NCBI GenBank assembly: GCA_943736015.1
Contig: OX031061.1
Coordinates: forward strand, 13,959,290 to 14,023,289
Origin: Tridacna crocea
Lineage: Eukaryota; Mollusca; Bivalvia; Cardiida; Cardiidae
Direction: 5' to 3'
Length of the DNA stretch: 64,000 nucleotides
The notes below the pieces were generated by a model. It was not told the DNA's origin, did not search any database, and was given only the letters and a program-made list of their open reading frames with translations. The position numbers and the translations under genes were made by a program. Shown piece after piece: positions 10,254 to 19,992 of this stretch; positions within the stretch are counted from its first letter, which is position 1, and the number at the start of each line of letters is the position of its first letter.

Positions 10254-10452
10254 AATTGTCCAAATTGAAAGCCTTTAATTAGACAACAAAATAAATGAAT
10301 GAAAAGTTGAAATTTGGTTCGGGAAGGGTAGAAAATATTGTGGGAAGAGGAGAAAATGCTGGTTACCAGCATTTTCTCCTTTACTCATAATGTTTTCAAA
10401 AGGCCTCTTTCTAACGGTCGTTAAAAGTTGGAATTGTGTGGTAAAGAGTTGT
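10254..10452 (+). mobile_element. H67 MITE, 5'-truncated
   Basis: Starts inside the left arm (TTGTCCAAATTGAAAGCCTT), has the core GAAAATGCTGGTTACCAGC, and ends GTGTGGTAAAGAGTTG. Confidence 0.7.
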
Positions 10453-10469
10453 CAATCAACAATATTTTT

Positions 10470-11014
10470 ACTCTTCAAATCTGAAAACATCTGCAGAGGA
10501 CAGTATAGCACAAATATTTAGTTATCTAATAGGACAGGAAACACTGTTGGAGAAGGGGGATTGCTTGTTAAGGTAAGACCTGTGTAATGCACTTCCGGTG
10601 AAAATTCTAATTGGTTGATAAATAAGGATAAATAAGGATTTATGCAGAAATAATATTTATGCACATTTCTAACGGATCAGAAATTCAGTTTATGTCTATC
10701 TTGAAATTATTGTCTGATTTTTTTGTTAGTTTTCTGAAAAGGGAGTTAATTATTATCTCTTTTTGAATTGAGAATATAGTGGATTTGGATTTATAAATGA
10801 TAATTCAAAGAAGGAAAAAAATGGAAAAAATGAATGGGTGAAAGTAGTTCAATAATACTCATTTTTCATTATGGCTAATTTTGCAGGATGATATTTTAGT
10901 GGAAATAGCTGTTTTCCATTACTCAGGTCTTACCTTAAAAGCAATTTGTTCTTTTCCCAGAATGGTTTTGGGAAGGCAGATGTTAAATCTTGGGATTGTG
11001 TAGTACAGAGTTAA
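10470..11014 (+). mobile_element. H67 MITE split by another TTAA element
   Basis: The left part reaches the centre of the hairpin (GGAGAAGGGGGATTGCTTG) at 10567. The hairpin resumes at 10939 (AGCAATTTGTTCTTTTCCC), and the copy ends with TTAA at 11011-11014. The interruption is the element at 10572-10934. Confidence 0.65.
10572..10934. mobile_element. 363-bp TTAA-flanked MITE, GGTAAGACC family
   Basis: GGTAAGACCTGTGTAATGCA at the left mirrors CCATTACTCAGGTCTTACC at the right, with TTAA on both sides (10568-10571 and 10935-10938). It is unrelated in sequence to H67. The TTAA duplication suggests piggyBac-type integration. No coding capacity. Confidence 0.75.
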
Positions 11015-11508
11015 GGATCAGAATCTGTTCAGTTCCAGAAGGTGTTTTGTTTGTTACAATATTTTCTATTTGACCATTAATAGCCAATAGAATTGTGTCT
11101 TTTGTTCTGGCTCTCCAATTCAAATAAATGGTTTGTTTGACTAACAGGGTACCATGCTGAGGTGACAAGTCACCTCTTACCTCATTGACATTTTTCTATT
11201 GATGCAGCCTTCTGTAGATGTCTTTATTGTTGAAAACTATTGAAAACATTGTGGCAAGCAGAGAAAATGCTAAGTTTTTCTGCTGGTACCCAAATTTCCT
11301 TTACGCTTGAAAATCTATTTTAACAGAATTCATATATAGTGGTAAATCAAGTGGATAAATAACATGAACAATATGAAATTTGATTGATGTTTTACCACAC
11401 AATTCAAAGTTCTAACAACCCAAGAAAGAGGTACCGTTATTCTTTATTCTAACGTGGCTGTGATGTGAGTTTGGTTCTACAACCACAGTGCAACAAAGTG
11501 TGGTAAAA
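11015..11508. other. Unannotated sequence with a hairpin scrap
   Basis: TGAAAACATTGTGGCAAGCAGAGAAAATGC at about 11238 is half of an H67-like core without arms (quoted bases are two adjacent motifs: GAAAACATTGTGGC and GAGAAAATGC). Otherwise no feature was recognised. Confidence 0.3.
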
Positions 11509-11724
11509 TTAACACTTTCCTGAACGACAAATATCTTCCAAACTGAAAGACTTTGCAGATGACAATTTTAGATTTTGAGAAAATGGCAGAAAGTTCTCAA
11601 AAAGGGTAGAAAATACTGTGGGAAAAGGAGAAATTGCTCATTATGAGCAATTTCTCCTTTTACCACAGTGTTTTCAAAAGACTGCAGACAAGTAAAAACC
11701 AGGGCTTGTTTGGGAAAGGGTTAA
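11509..11724 (+). mobile_element. H67 MITE with intermediate core
   Basis: TTAA at 11509-11512 and 11721-11724. The 67-bp core (11609-11675) has the outer part of H67-A but the inner AAATTGCTCAT..ATGAGCAATTT of H67-B. The left arm is diverged. Confidence 0.75.
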
Positions 11725-12733
11725 GAAATAATCTTCTTCCTATCATTGTTTATCATTCAATAAACCACAGTTGTTAGTTATGAGGCACAATATATAATCC
11801 ACAAGGGCAATAGCGCGAGTGGTTTATTTATTGCACCTCATAACTCACAACATGGTTTAATGAACGATAAACCATGATAGAAAGAAGATTATTTCGATTC
11901 TAACATGGCCATTTCTTAATGAAAGGAAAACAAGTTCAAACTTGGAGTAAAGACGCGGATGAAGCGGATGAAGATCATGTTCCATTGAATAACCCACTCA
12001 TTGAATGACATCACTCGATATAGAATGACCTTACTCTACATGGATTGTTGCAGATTTTACCACACTTTCCTTGCACTTTGTTTATAGAGCAGAATTCGCG
12101 TGTCATGTTAGAATACACATTATTCTATGTAGTGACGTCATTCAATTTAGAGTGATGTCATTCTGTATAACCGAAGTCAGTCAGTTATTCAAGGGAATAA
12201 AATGAGCATCCCCGTTCTCTCTTGAAGTATGAACTTGTTTTCTTTTGATTTATAGATGGTCATATTCTATCACGGTTTATCGTTCATTCTAACATGAAAT
12301 TTGAATTTCGGCTCTTATAAACGCAGTGCAAGGAAAAAATGGTAAAATCTGCGCCAATCCATGCAGTGACCTCATTCTATATTGAGTGACGTCATTCAAT
12401 GAGTGGGTTATTCAATGGAACATAATCTTCATCTGCGTTTGAACTTGTTGCCCTTTCAGAAAAAATTGGCCATGTCAGAATCGAAATCTTCTTTCTATCG
12501 TGGTTTATCGTTCAATAAACCGCGTGAGTTATGAGGCGCAATGAATAAACCACTCGGGCTATTGCCCTCATGGATTATTTATTGTGCCTGATAACTCACA
12601 ACTGTGGTTTATTGAATGAATAACCCACTGTAGCCGTTGCCCTCATGGATTACTTATTGTGCCTCATAACTCACAACAGTTACTGTAGTTTATTAAACGG
12701 TAAAGGGTGATAGAATAGAAATATGATTATTTC
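11725..12733. mobile_element. ~1-kb compound foldback element between two TTAA sites
   Basis: GAAATAATCTTCTTCCTATC at 11725 mirrors GATAGAATAGAAATATGATTATTTC ending at 12733 (shared part: GATTATTTC). The element lies exactly between the TTAA of the H67 copies on either side. Its first 172 bp form an inverted repeat of their own (GTTTATCATTCAATAAACC.. against ..GAACGATAAACCATGATAG), as does the last ~240 bp. The middle repeats TTCTAACATGGCC / GGCCATGTCAGAA and GAATGAC..TCATTC motifs in opposite orientations. No coding region. Confidence 0.6.
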
Positions 12734-12964
12734 TTAATCCATTACCACACAATCCCTACTTTTGACCCCTTTGAGAAAGAAGCCTGTTGGAAACACTGCA
12801 GTAAAAGGAGAAAATGCTGGTAACCAGCATTTTCTCCTTTTCCCACAGTGTTTTCTACCCTTCCCAGAACAAATTTCAAATTTTTAGTCACCTTTATCTT
12901 GTCATCTGCAAAATGCTTTCAATTTAAACCCGGTCTAAAATTTTGTCGTTTGGTAAAGAGTTAA
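12734..12964 (-). mobile_element. H67 MITE, near complete
   Basis: TTAATCCATTACCACACAAT start, core AAAATGCTGGTAACCAGC, left arm CTTTATCTTGTCATCTGC, and end GGTAAAGAGTTAA. Confidence 0.85.
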
Positions 12965-13003
12965 TTCCACTGATGTTTAATACCATAGGCTGCTAAGCAT
13001 CAC

Positions 13004-14168
13004 TTAACCATACAACATAATTTTAGACTACAGTATTTTGCGTATGTTTTGGGACACCCAAAGAATTGGGACACCATCAAAAATCGTGAAAATAATTTTT
13101 TTTTATGACCTAAAGATTCGGGACATACTAAAAAATGCAAAGCAAGATTGGTAGTTTTTTGTTCCAAAGAATAGGGACAGTGAATATCTATTTGGAAAGA
13201 AAAAAATCATTCAATCCTTTTGAAAACTGTTGTTTTCAAATATTCATCAAATATTTATTTCTCCTATACGTTATGTTGTAAGCATGCTTCCCAACTCTCC
13301 CGATTTCAATGGGAGTTACCTGATTCAAGACAAAAAACCTGATCACCTGACAGTCTAATTTAAACCCTAATTCAAAAAGAAATCTGACATGCATGTAAAA
13401 AGGGTGTGATAAACTTCTATCCAAAATCCATAGCTGTATGATGTGTGTACATCCGAAGTTGACAGGTGTATAATTCACTGGCATATAATTCACTGTCAAT
13501 CGAGTTCTTTGTTTATAAATAGAAATCAACATACACAGTTTTACCCAAGGTTCATCAATTGAAGATCGATGAACCAATCAAATTTTAGAACAGTCCAAGC
13601 AGGTACTTGTCAGAGTGAAAGTTAACATGGTTCACCTCACATACATTTAAGGAGGTAAGATGTTGTGAATTTATCTACAAATGCAAAATAACATATTCAT
13701 TGCGATCCAAACATGCAGACAATAATGAGTGACAAGTTAATAATCAACAAGAACAATGAGAAAATGTGAAGTTTTAAAATCTTAGTGCTCAAATTGATTG
13801 GTGGAATTCCAATCTGTCTAAAAATAGACCAACCTGCAAACCTGACATCAGTCACGTAGCAATATTTCAATGTCTGCATTATTCATTGGGTCAGCTGCCA
13901 GTGACTTTCAGTATGACAGATTGTCTTGTTTTACCATAAGTTTTGGGACATGTCACAAAAATATTATTTCTTGTAGACCAGAGTATTCTGACACACACAA
14001 AAAAAAATTTATTTTTTTACAGCCCCAAAATTTAAGCAAATTACGGTAGTCCAAAGTGGAAGTGTTTGCAGACGCTGGTTACCAGCATTTTCTCCTATTT
14101 CCATGATGTTTCCAAAATCTTCCTCCTTTAGGGTTGTAAAAACATGGGATTATTTGGTAAAGGGTTAA
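13004..14168 (+). mobile_element. H67 MITE split by a 1-kb TA-duplicating element
   Basis: The left piece TTAACCATACAACATAATTT..AGACTA ends at 13030. The right piece resumes at TAGTCCAAAGTGGAAG (14047) and ends GGTAAAGGGTTAA at 14168. The left half of the hairpin is deleted (GCAGACGCTGGTTACCAGC). Confidence 0.7.
13031..14046. mobile_element. pogo/mariner-like non-autonomous element
   Basis: 1016 bp with termini CAGTATTTTGCGTATGTTTT and, reversed, CCGTAATTTGCTTAAATTTT. A TA lies on each side (13029-13030 and 14047-14048), and exact removal reconstitutes the H67 left arm. A CAGT..TTTGC terminus with TA duplication resembles pogo/Tigger elements (established pattern; assignment inferred). The motif AAGAATTGGGACA/AAAGATTCGGGACA/AAAGAATAGGGACA repeats near the left end. 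No transposase frame recognised. Confidence 0.65.
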
Positions 14169-14529
14169 GAACATTTTTAGTCTTAATCTCCTAGATTTTC
14201 TATATTTGAAAGTAACAAAAATTCTGAACCAAGTGGTTTAGCCGATCAGAATTCTTGTTACATTTTCCAGAAAAAGACTTTGATTGTTTGTGAGAGTTGT
14301 TGGTAAAAATGGGCCAATTCTTTGTAAAAGGGTTATTAACAAAATCGCCTCTTGGACTAATATAGATCTGCATGACAGAAAATTGCTCTGCCATTCCAAG
14401 TAATCAAAGAATCCTAAAAATCTGACAGAGGGTACAATTTACATTGACGCCGAATTCTAGACTGCACAGGAATGAGTAATGCACTGGAATAAAATGTAAC
14501 AAATACGATAAATATTAAATGAGGGTCAT

Positions 14530-14675
14530 AGCTCTTTATCTAATGACAAATTTTTGGACTGGTCCATATTCTAAAATGTTTACAGACGACAAAATAAATG
14601 TGACTGAAAAGTTAAAATTTGCCTAAAGTGGGAAGGGTAGAAAGCATCAGAAGTCATTGTGTGGTAAAAGATAAT
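14530..14675 (+). mobile_element. H67 MITE with hairpin deleted
   Basis: The full left arm to GGGAAGGGTAGAAAGCATC is joined directly to AGAAGTCATTGTGTGGTAAA. The entire palindrome is missing. Confidence 0.65.
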
Positions 14676-14827
14676 TCCTGCACCCCTCATCCTGTTCCAA
14701 ACAAAGTCACAGTTTTCCTGACAAAGCAGATGAAGGGATTTGAAAACATTGTGGGAAAAAAAAGAAAATGCTGGTAACCTTCCATTTTCAGCATCATTTG
14801 ATTTGTCACCTGCTTATTGGTTTCTGT

Positions 14828-15053
14828 TTAACTCTTTACCAAAAGACAAAATTTTAGGTTTGTCCGAATCGAAAGCATTTGCAGACAACAAAATAAAAGT
14901 GACTAATATTAAAATTGTTTTGTGCAGGGTAGAAAACATTGTGGAAAAAGGAGAAAATGCTGGTTACCAGCATTTTCTCCTTTTCCCACAATGTTTTCCA
15001 AAGACTTCTTTCTCAGGAGTGTAAAAAGTAGGGATTGTGTGGTAATGGGTTAA
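14828..15053 (+). mobile_element. H67 MITE, near complete
   Basis: TTAACTCTTTACCAAAAGAC start, core GAAAATGCTGGTTACCAGC, and end GGTAATGGGTTAA. It shares its last TTAA with the next copy. Confidence 0.85.
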
Positions 15054-15279
15054 CTCTTTACTGGAGGATAATTTATTGGCTGGACCAAATTCAAGGAATC
15101 TGGGAGACAACAAAATTAAATCTTGTGAAAATGATGGTTGTTGACTCTGATAGAGGAGAAAATATTGTGGGAAAAGAAGAAAATGCTGGTCACCAGCATT
15201 TTCTCCATTTCCCACAATGTTTTCTATAGGCTTCTTTCTCAAGGTTTTTAAAAATTAGGATTGTGTTGTAAAAAGTTAA
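15050..15279 (+). mobile_element. H67 MITE, abutting the previous copy
   Basis: TTAACTCTTTACTGGAGGAT start, core GAAAATGCTGGTCACCAGC, and end TTGTAAAAAGTTAA. The two copies share one TTAA with no spacer. Confidence 0.8.
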
Positions 15280-15294
15280 TTACCAATTCATATA

Positions 15295-15474
15295 TTGTTT
15301 TCTGTACTATAAACGACAAATCTGACATTTGGTTTTACTTTGTGAAAGGGTAGAAAACATAGTGGAAAGAGGAGAAAGGGCTAGTTTCCAACATTTTCTC
15401 CTTTTCCCACTAGTTTTTCAAAAGCCTTTTCCATTGAGGTTGTTGAAAACTTGTAATTGTGTTGAAGAGAGTTG
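15295..15474 (+). mobile_element. H67 MITE, diverged and internally deleted
   Basis: A shortened left arm (ACTATAAACGACAAATCTGA), a core decayed to GGGCTAGTTTCCAAC, and a right end TTGAAGAGAGTTGA. Confidence 0.6.
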
Positions 15475-15596
15475 AAGTACTGAATGAAAAATCTTCAAAT
15501 CAATGTGCCTAATGCTTCAAGTTAATCAATAGAACTCTGCACTTTTTGCATTGTCAGGTAAGTACAGAGAAGTTAGCATTTATCCTGTTATGTAAG

Positions 15597-15807
15597 TTAA
15601 CTCTTTACCATACAATCTCGACTTTTAACGACCCTGAAAAGGAAAGCTTTTAAAAACATTGTGGGTAAAGGAGAAAATGCTGGTTTCCCACAATATTTTC
15701 TTCCCTTCAAAAGTCAAAATTCAATTTTTGATTCACATTTACTTTGTTGTTTGCAAATGCTTTCAATTTGTACAAGTCCAAAATTTTGTCCTTTGGTAAA
15801 GAATTAA
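15597..15807 (-). mobile_element. H67 MITE lacking the right half of the hairpin
   Basis: TTAACTCTTTACCATACAAT start; GAGAAAATGCTGGTTTCCCA shows the core jumping from its centre to CCCACAATATTTTC. It ends GGTAAAGAATTAA. Confidence 0.7.
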
Positions 15808-15951
15808 CAGAAATCTTCAAGCTGATGGTAAAATCAAAATTGTTACTGTTTCATATGTGATACTTTGGGAACGTGATATTTTTACTCATCAGAGAGTGTA
15901 GATGCAGGATCAAACTGCACATTCGCAGCTGCACTCCATGATCATGCAGCG

Positions 15952-16118
15952 TTAATTCTTTACCAAACGACAAAATTTTGGACTTGTCTTAATTGGAAGC
16001 ATTTGCAGATAACAAAATAATGTAACTCAGGAAATGATATTTGTTTCCAGCAGGGTAGAAAACATTGTGGCAAAAGGAGAAAATGATGGTTGCCATTCTC
16101 TGGCAAATGGGGGTTTAA
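15952..16118 (+). mobile_element. H67 MITE, 3'-truncated
   Basis: The left arm and left half of the core reach GGAGAAAATGATGGTTGCC, then GGGGTTTAA, which is the start of the next copy. Confidence 0.65.
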
Positions 16119-16343
16119 CTCTTTACCACACAACAAATTTTTGGACTTCTCCAAGTTGAAAGAATTTGCAGACGACAAAATAAATGTGAATCAAGAATTG
16201 AAAATTGATTTGGAAAGGGTAGAAAACAGTGTGGGAAAAGGAGAAAATGTTGGTTACCATCATTTTCTCCTTTTCCCACAATGTTTTCAAAGGCTTTCTT
16301 TCTCAGGGTCGTTGAAAGTCGGAATTGTATGGTAAAGAGTTAA
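16115..16343 (+). mobile_element. H67 MITE, near complete
   Basis: TTAACTCTTTACCACACAAC start, core AAAATGTTGGTTACCATCAT with a coupled-looking change near the centre, and end GGTAAAGAGTTAA. Confidence 0.85.
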
Positions 16344-16441
16344 TGCATTTCTGTGACACATGATACAATCAAGCCATCATATAATTATCAGAGTTCCAGA
16401 TCGGAGAAAGTAATTGTCTTTAAAACCCATTGTTTCTCTTT

Positions 16442-16516
16442 GAAACCCTATGTTGTGGGTATTAGAATCGTCTAGTTGAGACAATCCTAATGACTAACCA
16501 CAATGTAAGATTTAGT
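16442..16516. mobile_element. AAACCCTATGTTGTGG short palindromic MITE
   Basis: GAAACCCTATGTTGTGGGTA at the left mirrors TAACCACAATGTAAGATTT at the right, with TTAGAATCGTC / GACAATCCTAA between. A better preserved copy is at 40103-40182. Confidence 0.55.
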
Positions 16517-16651
16517 GGAGAATAATTAATATTTTTCATTTTGAAATTCGAATTACTCCTTGTATCTAAACTGTGTAGTTGTCAGCCATTTATATAAAAT
16601 CTGTTTTTATTTAACCAAATGGCTCTTTCACATCTAGAAAATTTACAAATA

Positions 16652-16718
16652 GCAAAAAGGATCGACCAATGTCAGCCTGCGCGGACTGCGCAGGCTGACA
16701 TTGGTCGATACTTTTTGC
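16652..16718. repeat. GCAAAAAG..CTTTTTGC hairpin
   Basis: A nearly perfect inverted repeat: ATCGACCAATGTCAGCCTGC pairs with GCAGGCTGACATTGGTCGAT. It is followed by ATGCATCAAGCCCCCTTTT, a flank also present at 19421 and 59412. I recognise this GCGCAGGCTG type as common in bivalve DNA. Confidence 0.7.
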
Positions 16719-16995
16719 AAATGCATCAAGCCCCCTTTTAACACAGCACGACTCGTATAAGTTTATTGCCTCATGCCTAAGGGTAATATATGGCTATATG
16801 AAAATGCAGATTCCGTGTAATTATTGATAGACTGCCTGTAATTGGACATGGATGTTAATATAACCAGGAAAACATGGAAATTTCTAACAGATACGTCAAA
16901 AGATGCGGAAATTGCCTTTTCATGTGAAATGTAGAACAGCATGGTGTATGCGGTGCCAGACAGTTTTTCTATATTGATTGATCGTGCATGAGTTT
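16719..16995. other. Unannotated sequence
   Basis: No gene or further repeat recognised. Confidence 0.25.
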
Positions 16996-17232
16996 ATCTC
17001 TGTAATAAATGGCAAAATGTTAGAATTACCTAAATTCAAAGCATTTACAGGTGACAAAATTTTGATAAATTGCTGCTGAAACAATTGGTTTGGCTTTGAT
17101 AGGGTAGAATACATTGTAGGAAAAGGATAAAATGCTTGTTTCCAGTATAACTCCTTTTCTCACAATGTTTGAAAAATTAAAAAAAACAACAACTTTTGTC
17201 CATGGGTTTGTTAATCTTTGGTACAGGGTTAT
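16996..17232 (+). mobile_element. H67 MITE, degenerate
   Basis: CTAAATTCAAAGCATTTACAG left arm and a core decayed to GGATAAAATGCTTGTTTCC. An A-rich insertion follows, and it ends GGTACAGGGTTA. Confidence 0.55.
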
Positions 17233-17235
17233 AGC

Positions 17236-17440
17236 TTAACCAGATTACAAAATTTCGGATTGGTCCAAATTCAAAGCTTTTGCAGACGACAAAGTGAAGG
17301 TAACTCAAATGATGAAATTAGTCTTTGATAGGGTATAAAAACATTGACGGGAAAGAAGAACTCTTTTGTCCCAACATTATTCATAAAAGCCTTCTTCCTC
17401 AGGGTCCTTAGACCTTGGAATTATTTGATAACAATAATTT
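17236..17440 (+). mobile_element. H67 MITE with collapsed hairpin
   Basis: TTAACCAGATTACAAAATTTC start and a good left arm. The core is reduced to GGGAAAGAAGAACTC then TTTTGTCCCAAC, and the right end is decayed. Confidence 0.6.
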
Positions 17441-17525
17441 ATTTTCATGAAGCTGTAAGATTTTGAAAAGAGATTAAGATTTTGTCCATCACTTAAAATG
17501 TTTTCCCGCAAGTCATAGATTAATT

Positions 17526-17753
17526 TAACCCATTACCAAACAACAATATTTTAGACTGGTCCAAATCGAAAGCATTTGCAGATGACAAAATAAAAGTGAC
17601 TGAAAATTTAAAATTTGTATTGTGAAAGGTAGAAAACATGGTGGGAAAAGGAGAAAATGCTGGTTACCAGCATTTTCTCCTTTTCCCACCATGTTTTCTA
17701 AAGACTTCTTTCAAAGGGGCGTCAAAAGTAGGGATTGTGTGGTAAAGAGTTAA
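17526..17753 (+). mobile_element. H67 MITE, complete, private coupled substitution
   Basis: TTAA at both ends. The core 17632-17698 is a perfect 67-bp palindrome, with ACATGGTGGG and CCCACCATGT replacing ACATTGTGGG and CCCACAATGT. Confidence 0.9.
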
Positions 17754-17824
17754 AACATTGTATTTTGTCCTCTTCTAACTCTGCCAACATGAGCAAGTCT
17801 AAAGTTCTGTTTTCAAGGAATGGG

Positions 17825-18022
17825 TTAACTTGTCACCTTAAAAAGTTGAAAAAAAAAAAGAGGTGACTGAATGGATCATGAGAGAATATAAAACATAGAA
17901 GAAAAAGGAGAAATTACAGGTTACCAGCCTTTTCTACTTTTGGAAAAATGTTTTTGGTGGATCTAGCTTTTCTCAAAATGCTTCCGGTATCTTCTAATGG
18001 ATAGTTAAGGTGAAGGGTTTAA
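17825..18022 (+). mobile_element. H67 MITE, degenerate
   Basis: TTAACTTGTCACC start, a core decayed to GGAGAAATTACAGGTTACC, and a TTAA end at 18019-18022. The left arm is largely replaced by poly-A. Confidence 0.5.
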
Positions 18023-18348
18023 CTGTCATGACTGGTAAATCCTGACCAGCACTGGCCTACCTCACACAAATGACTATTTCTAGGATCAGAGTGCATGTTG
18101 CGGTCTAATCAAGGATAGATTTTTCTATAATTATCTAATTAATCAGGATTGTTGGCCACGAGAACCAAGCTTTATGGGTTGTCTCCGCCGCTAACAAGCA
18201 GGCATTAAGTAGCTTAGGACATGTGTCTCGTGCCGATACTTAATGCGGGCAGAGTGCTTCTAGTAAGGTTACTCTTCACTCTGTGTTGGTATGATTGGAC
18301 GTTAACTTCCAAAGTGGACTAAAGTTGACCATGGTATACCATGGTTAC
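18023..18348. other. Unannotated sequence with a small inverted repeat
   Basis: GCATTAAGTAGC and GATACTTAATGC (about 18202-18246) form a loose inverted repeat. Nothing else was recognised. Confidence 0.3.
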
Positions 18349-18500
18349 TGCATTACCAAATGATATAAATTAATGTTAGATGTATACAGTTTCTAAGCAT
18401 ATGCAAATGACATGTAAATCTTGGTACAAATCATGAAATTGATCCTCTGTAAGGTAGAAAAGAGTGTGGGAAAAGGAGAAAATGCTGATTATGCAAAATA
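18349..18500 (+). mobile_element. H67 MITE, left half only
   Basis: CATTACCAAATGATATAAATT left arm to GGGAAAAGGAGAAAATGCTG, where the copy stops at the hairpin centre. Confidence 0.5.
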
Positions 18501-18593
18501 CATGTAACTCCATGGTCTTATATGTAACTGTCCAATTTCTTCTTCTTTTACGGTACATCCTTCATTTTAACCCATTTCACTGACAAACCCATA

Positions 18594-18821
18594 TTAACCC
18601 ATTACCACACAATCCCTACTTTTGACGCCCCTGAGAAAGAAGCCTTTTGAAAACACTGAGGGAAAAGGAGAAAATGCTGGTAACCAGCATTTTCTACTTT
18701 TCCCACAGTGTTTTCTACCCTTCCAGAACAAATTTCTATTTTTCAGTCACCTTTATTTTGTCGTCTGCAAATGCTTTCAATTTGGACCAGTCTAAAACTT
18801 TCCTGTGTGGTAAAGAGTTAA
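18594..18821 (-). mobile_element. H67 MITE, near complete
   Basis: TTAACCCATTACCACACAATC start, core AAAATGCTGGTAACCAGC, and end GTGTGGTAAAGAGTTAA. Confidence 0.85.
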
Positions 18822-18880
18822 TTTTTGTCTGTATACATGGTCCCCTGTGATAAAGATTGAAATGCCTGTAGGTAAAGGAA

Positions 18881-19033
18881 TAGCTCTTTACCACATGACA
18901 AAATCTTAGACCTTTAATGTGACTAAAATAGTGAAAAGGATTAAAACATTGTGGGAAAAGGAGAACATGCTGGTTACCAAAAGGCTTCTTCCTTGGAGTC
19001 GTTAAAAGTCGTCATTGGTTGGTAAAGGGTTAA
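18881..19033 (+). mobile_element. H67 MITE missing the right hairpin arm
   Basis: The core stops at the centre (CATGCTGGTTACC) and continues directly with AAAAGGCTTCTTCC of the right arm. It ends GGTAAAGGGTTAA. Confidence 0.65.
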
Positions 19034-19639
19034 TTGACCAATCAGAACAGGAAAGTACCTGCTGATGAAGTTGTATTGGTGTGTGATCCATGTATCTGTA
19101 TGTGACTGGAATATACAAGCTTAAGAAAGTATAGGAACACAAAATCCCTTCATTTGGATGATTGATTTACCCTTTACCAAACACTTCAGTGTTTTTGTGG
19201 TCTGTAGGATCAAAGATATTAACCATTGTCAAAAAATGCACCCTGTTATATGCATCCTGTTGCAATGACCATCATCAATCCTGACAGAAATTATCCAGCT
19301 GAGAACTCAAACCAATGACCCAATGGTCTCAAGTCCTATGTATTACTGACAGTGTCACCAATTTCAGCTTTATGGGAAGAGGAAAAGGGCAGAGGTGATA
19401 GGAGCAATGCTGTGTGAAAAGGGGGCTTGATGCATCGGCAAAAAAAAAAGTGTTGACCCCAGGCAAGCCTGTGCAGCCCATGTCAGCTGACCTGGGCTGA
19501 AACTTTGATATCTGTCAATTTTTTACCAGCTTAGATAATCAGTCTACCTCATGATTGAATTGGTTGTTGGACACAGTGGATACTATGCTTCTGAATTATT
19601 GTAATGTTTTGCTTGGTACAATTGCGTCACAAACATGTA
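19034..19639. other. Mostly unannotated; contains one decayed hairpin repeat
   Basis: GGGGGCTTGATGCATCGGC at 19421 followed by GACCCCAGGC..TGACCTGGGCTG is a decayed member of the hairpin family seen at 16652 and 59433. The rest has no recognised feature. Confidence 0.35.
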
Positions 19640-19866
19640 TTAACCCATTACCACACAATCCCTGCTTTTGATGACCTGAGAAAGAACCCTTCAGAAAACA
19701 TTGAGGGAAAAGGAGAAAATGCTGGTAACCAGCATTATCTCCTTTTCCCACAATGTTTTCTACCCTTCAGAAAACAATTTCAAACTTTCAGTCACTTTTA
19801 TTTTGTCTTCTGCAAATGCTTTCGATTTGGATAGGTCTAAAATATTGTCGATTGGTAATGAGTTAA
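19640..19866 (-). mobile_element. H67 MITE, near complete
   Basis: TTAACCCATTACCACACAATC start, core AAAATGCTGGTAACCAGCAT, and end GGTAATGAGTTAA. Confidence 0.85.
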
Positions 19867-19917
19867 ACCCTTTTTTGCCAGAGTGTGGCTCATGAAAGCA
19901 TTAGCCTTACAGAGTAT

Positions 19918-19992
19918 TTAAGCTCTTTACCAAACAGCAACTTTTTGGACAGGTCCAAATTGAAAGCACTTACAGATGACAAAATAAAGATG
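19918..19992 (+). mobile_element. H67 MITE left arm only
   Basis: TTAAGCTCTTTACCAAACAGC through GATGACAAAATAAAGATG, where the next element begins. Confidence 0.6.
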
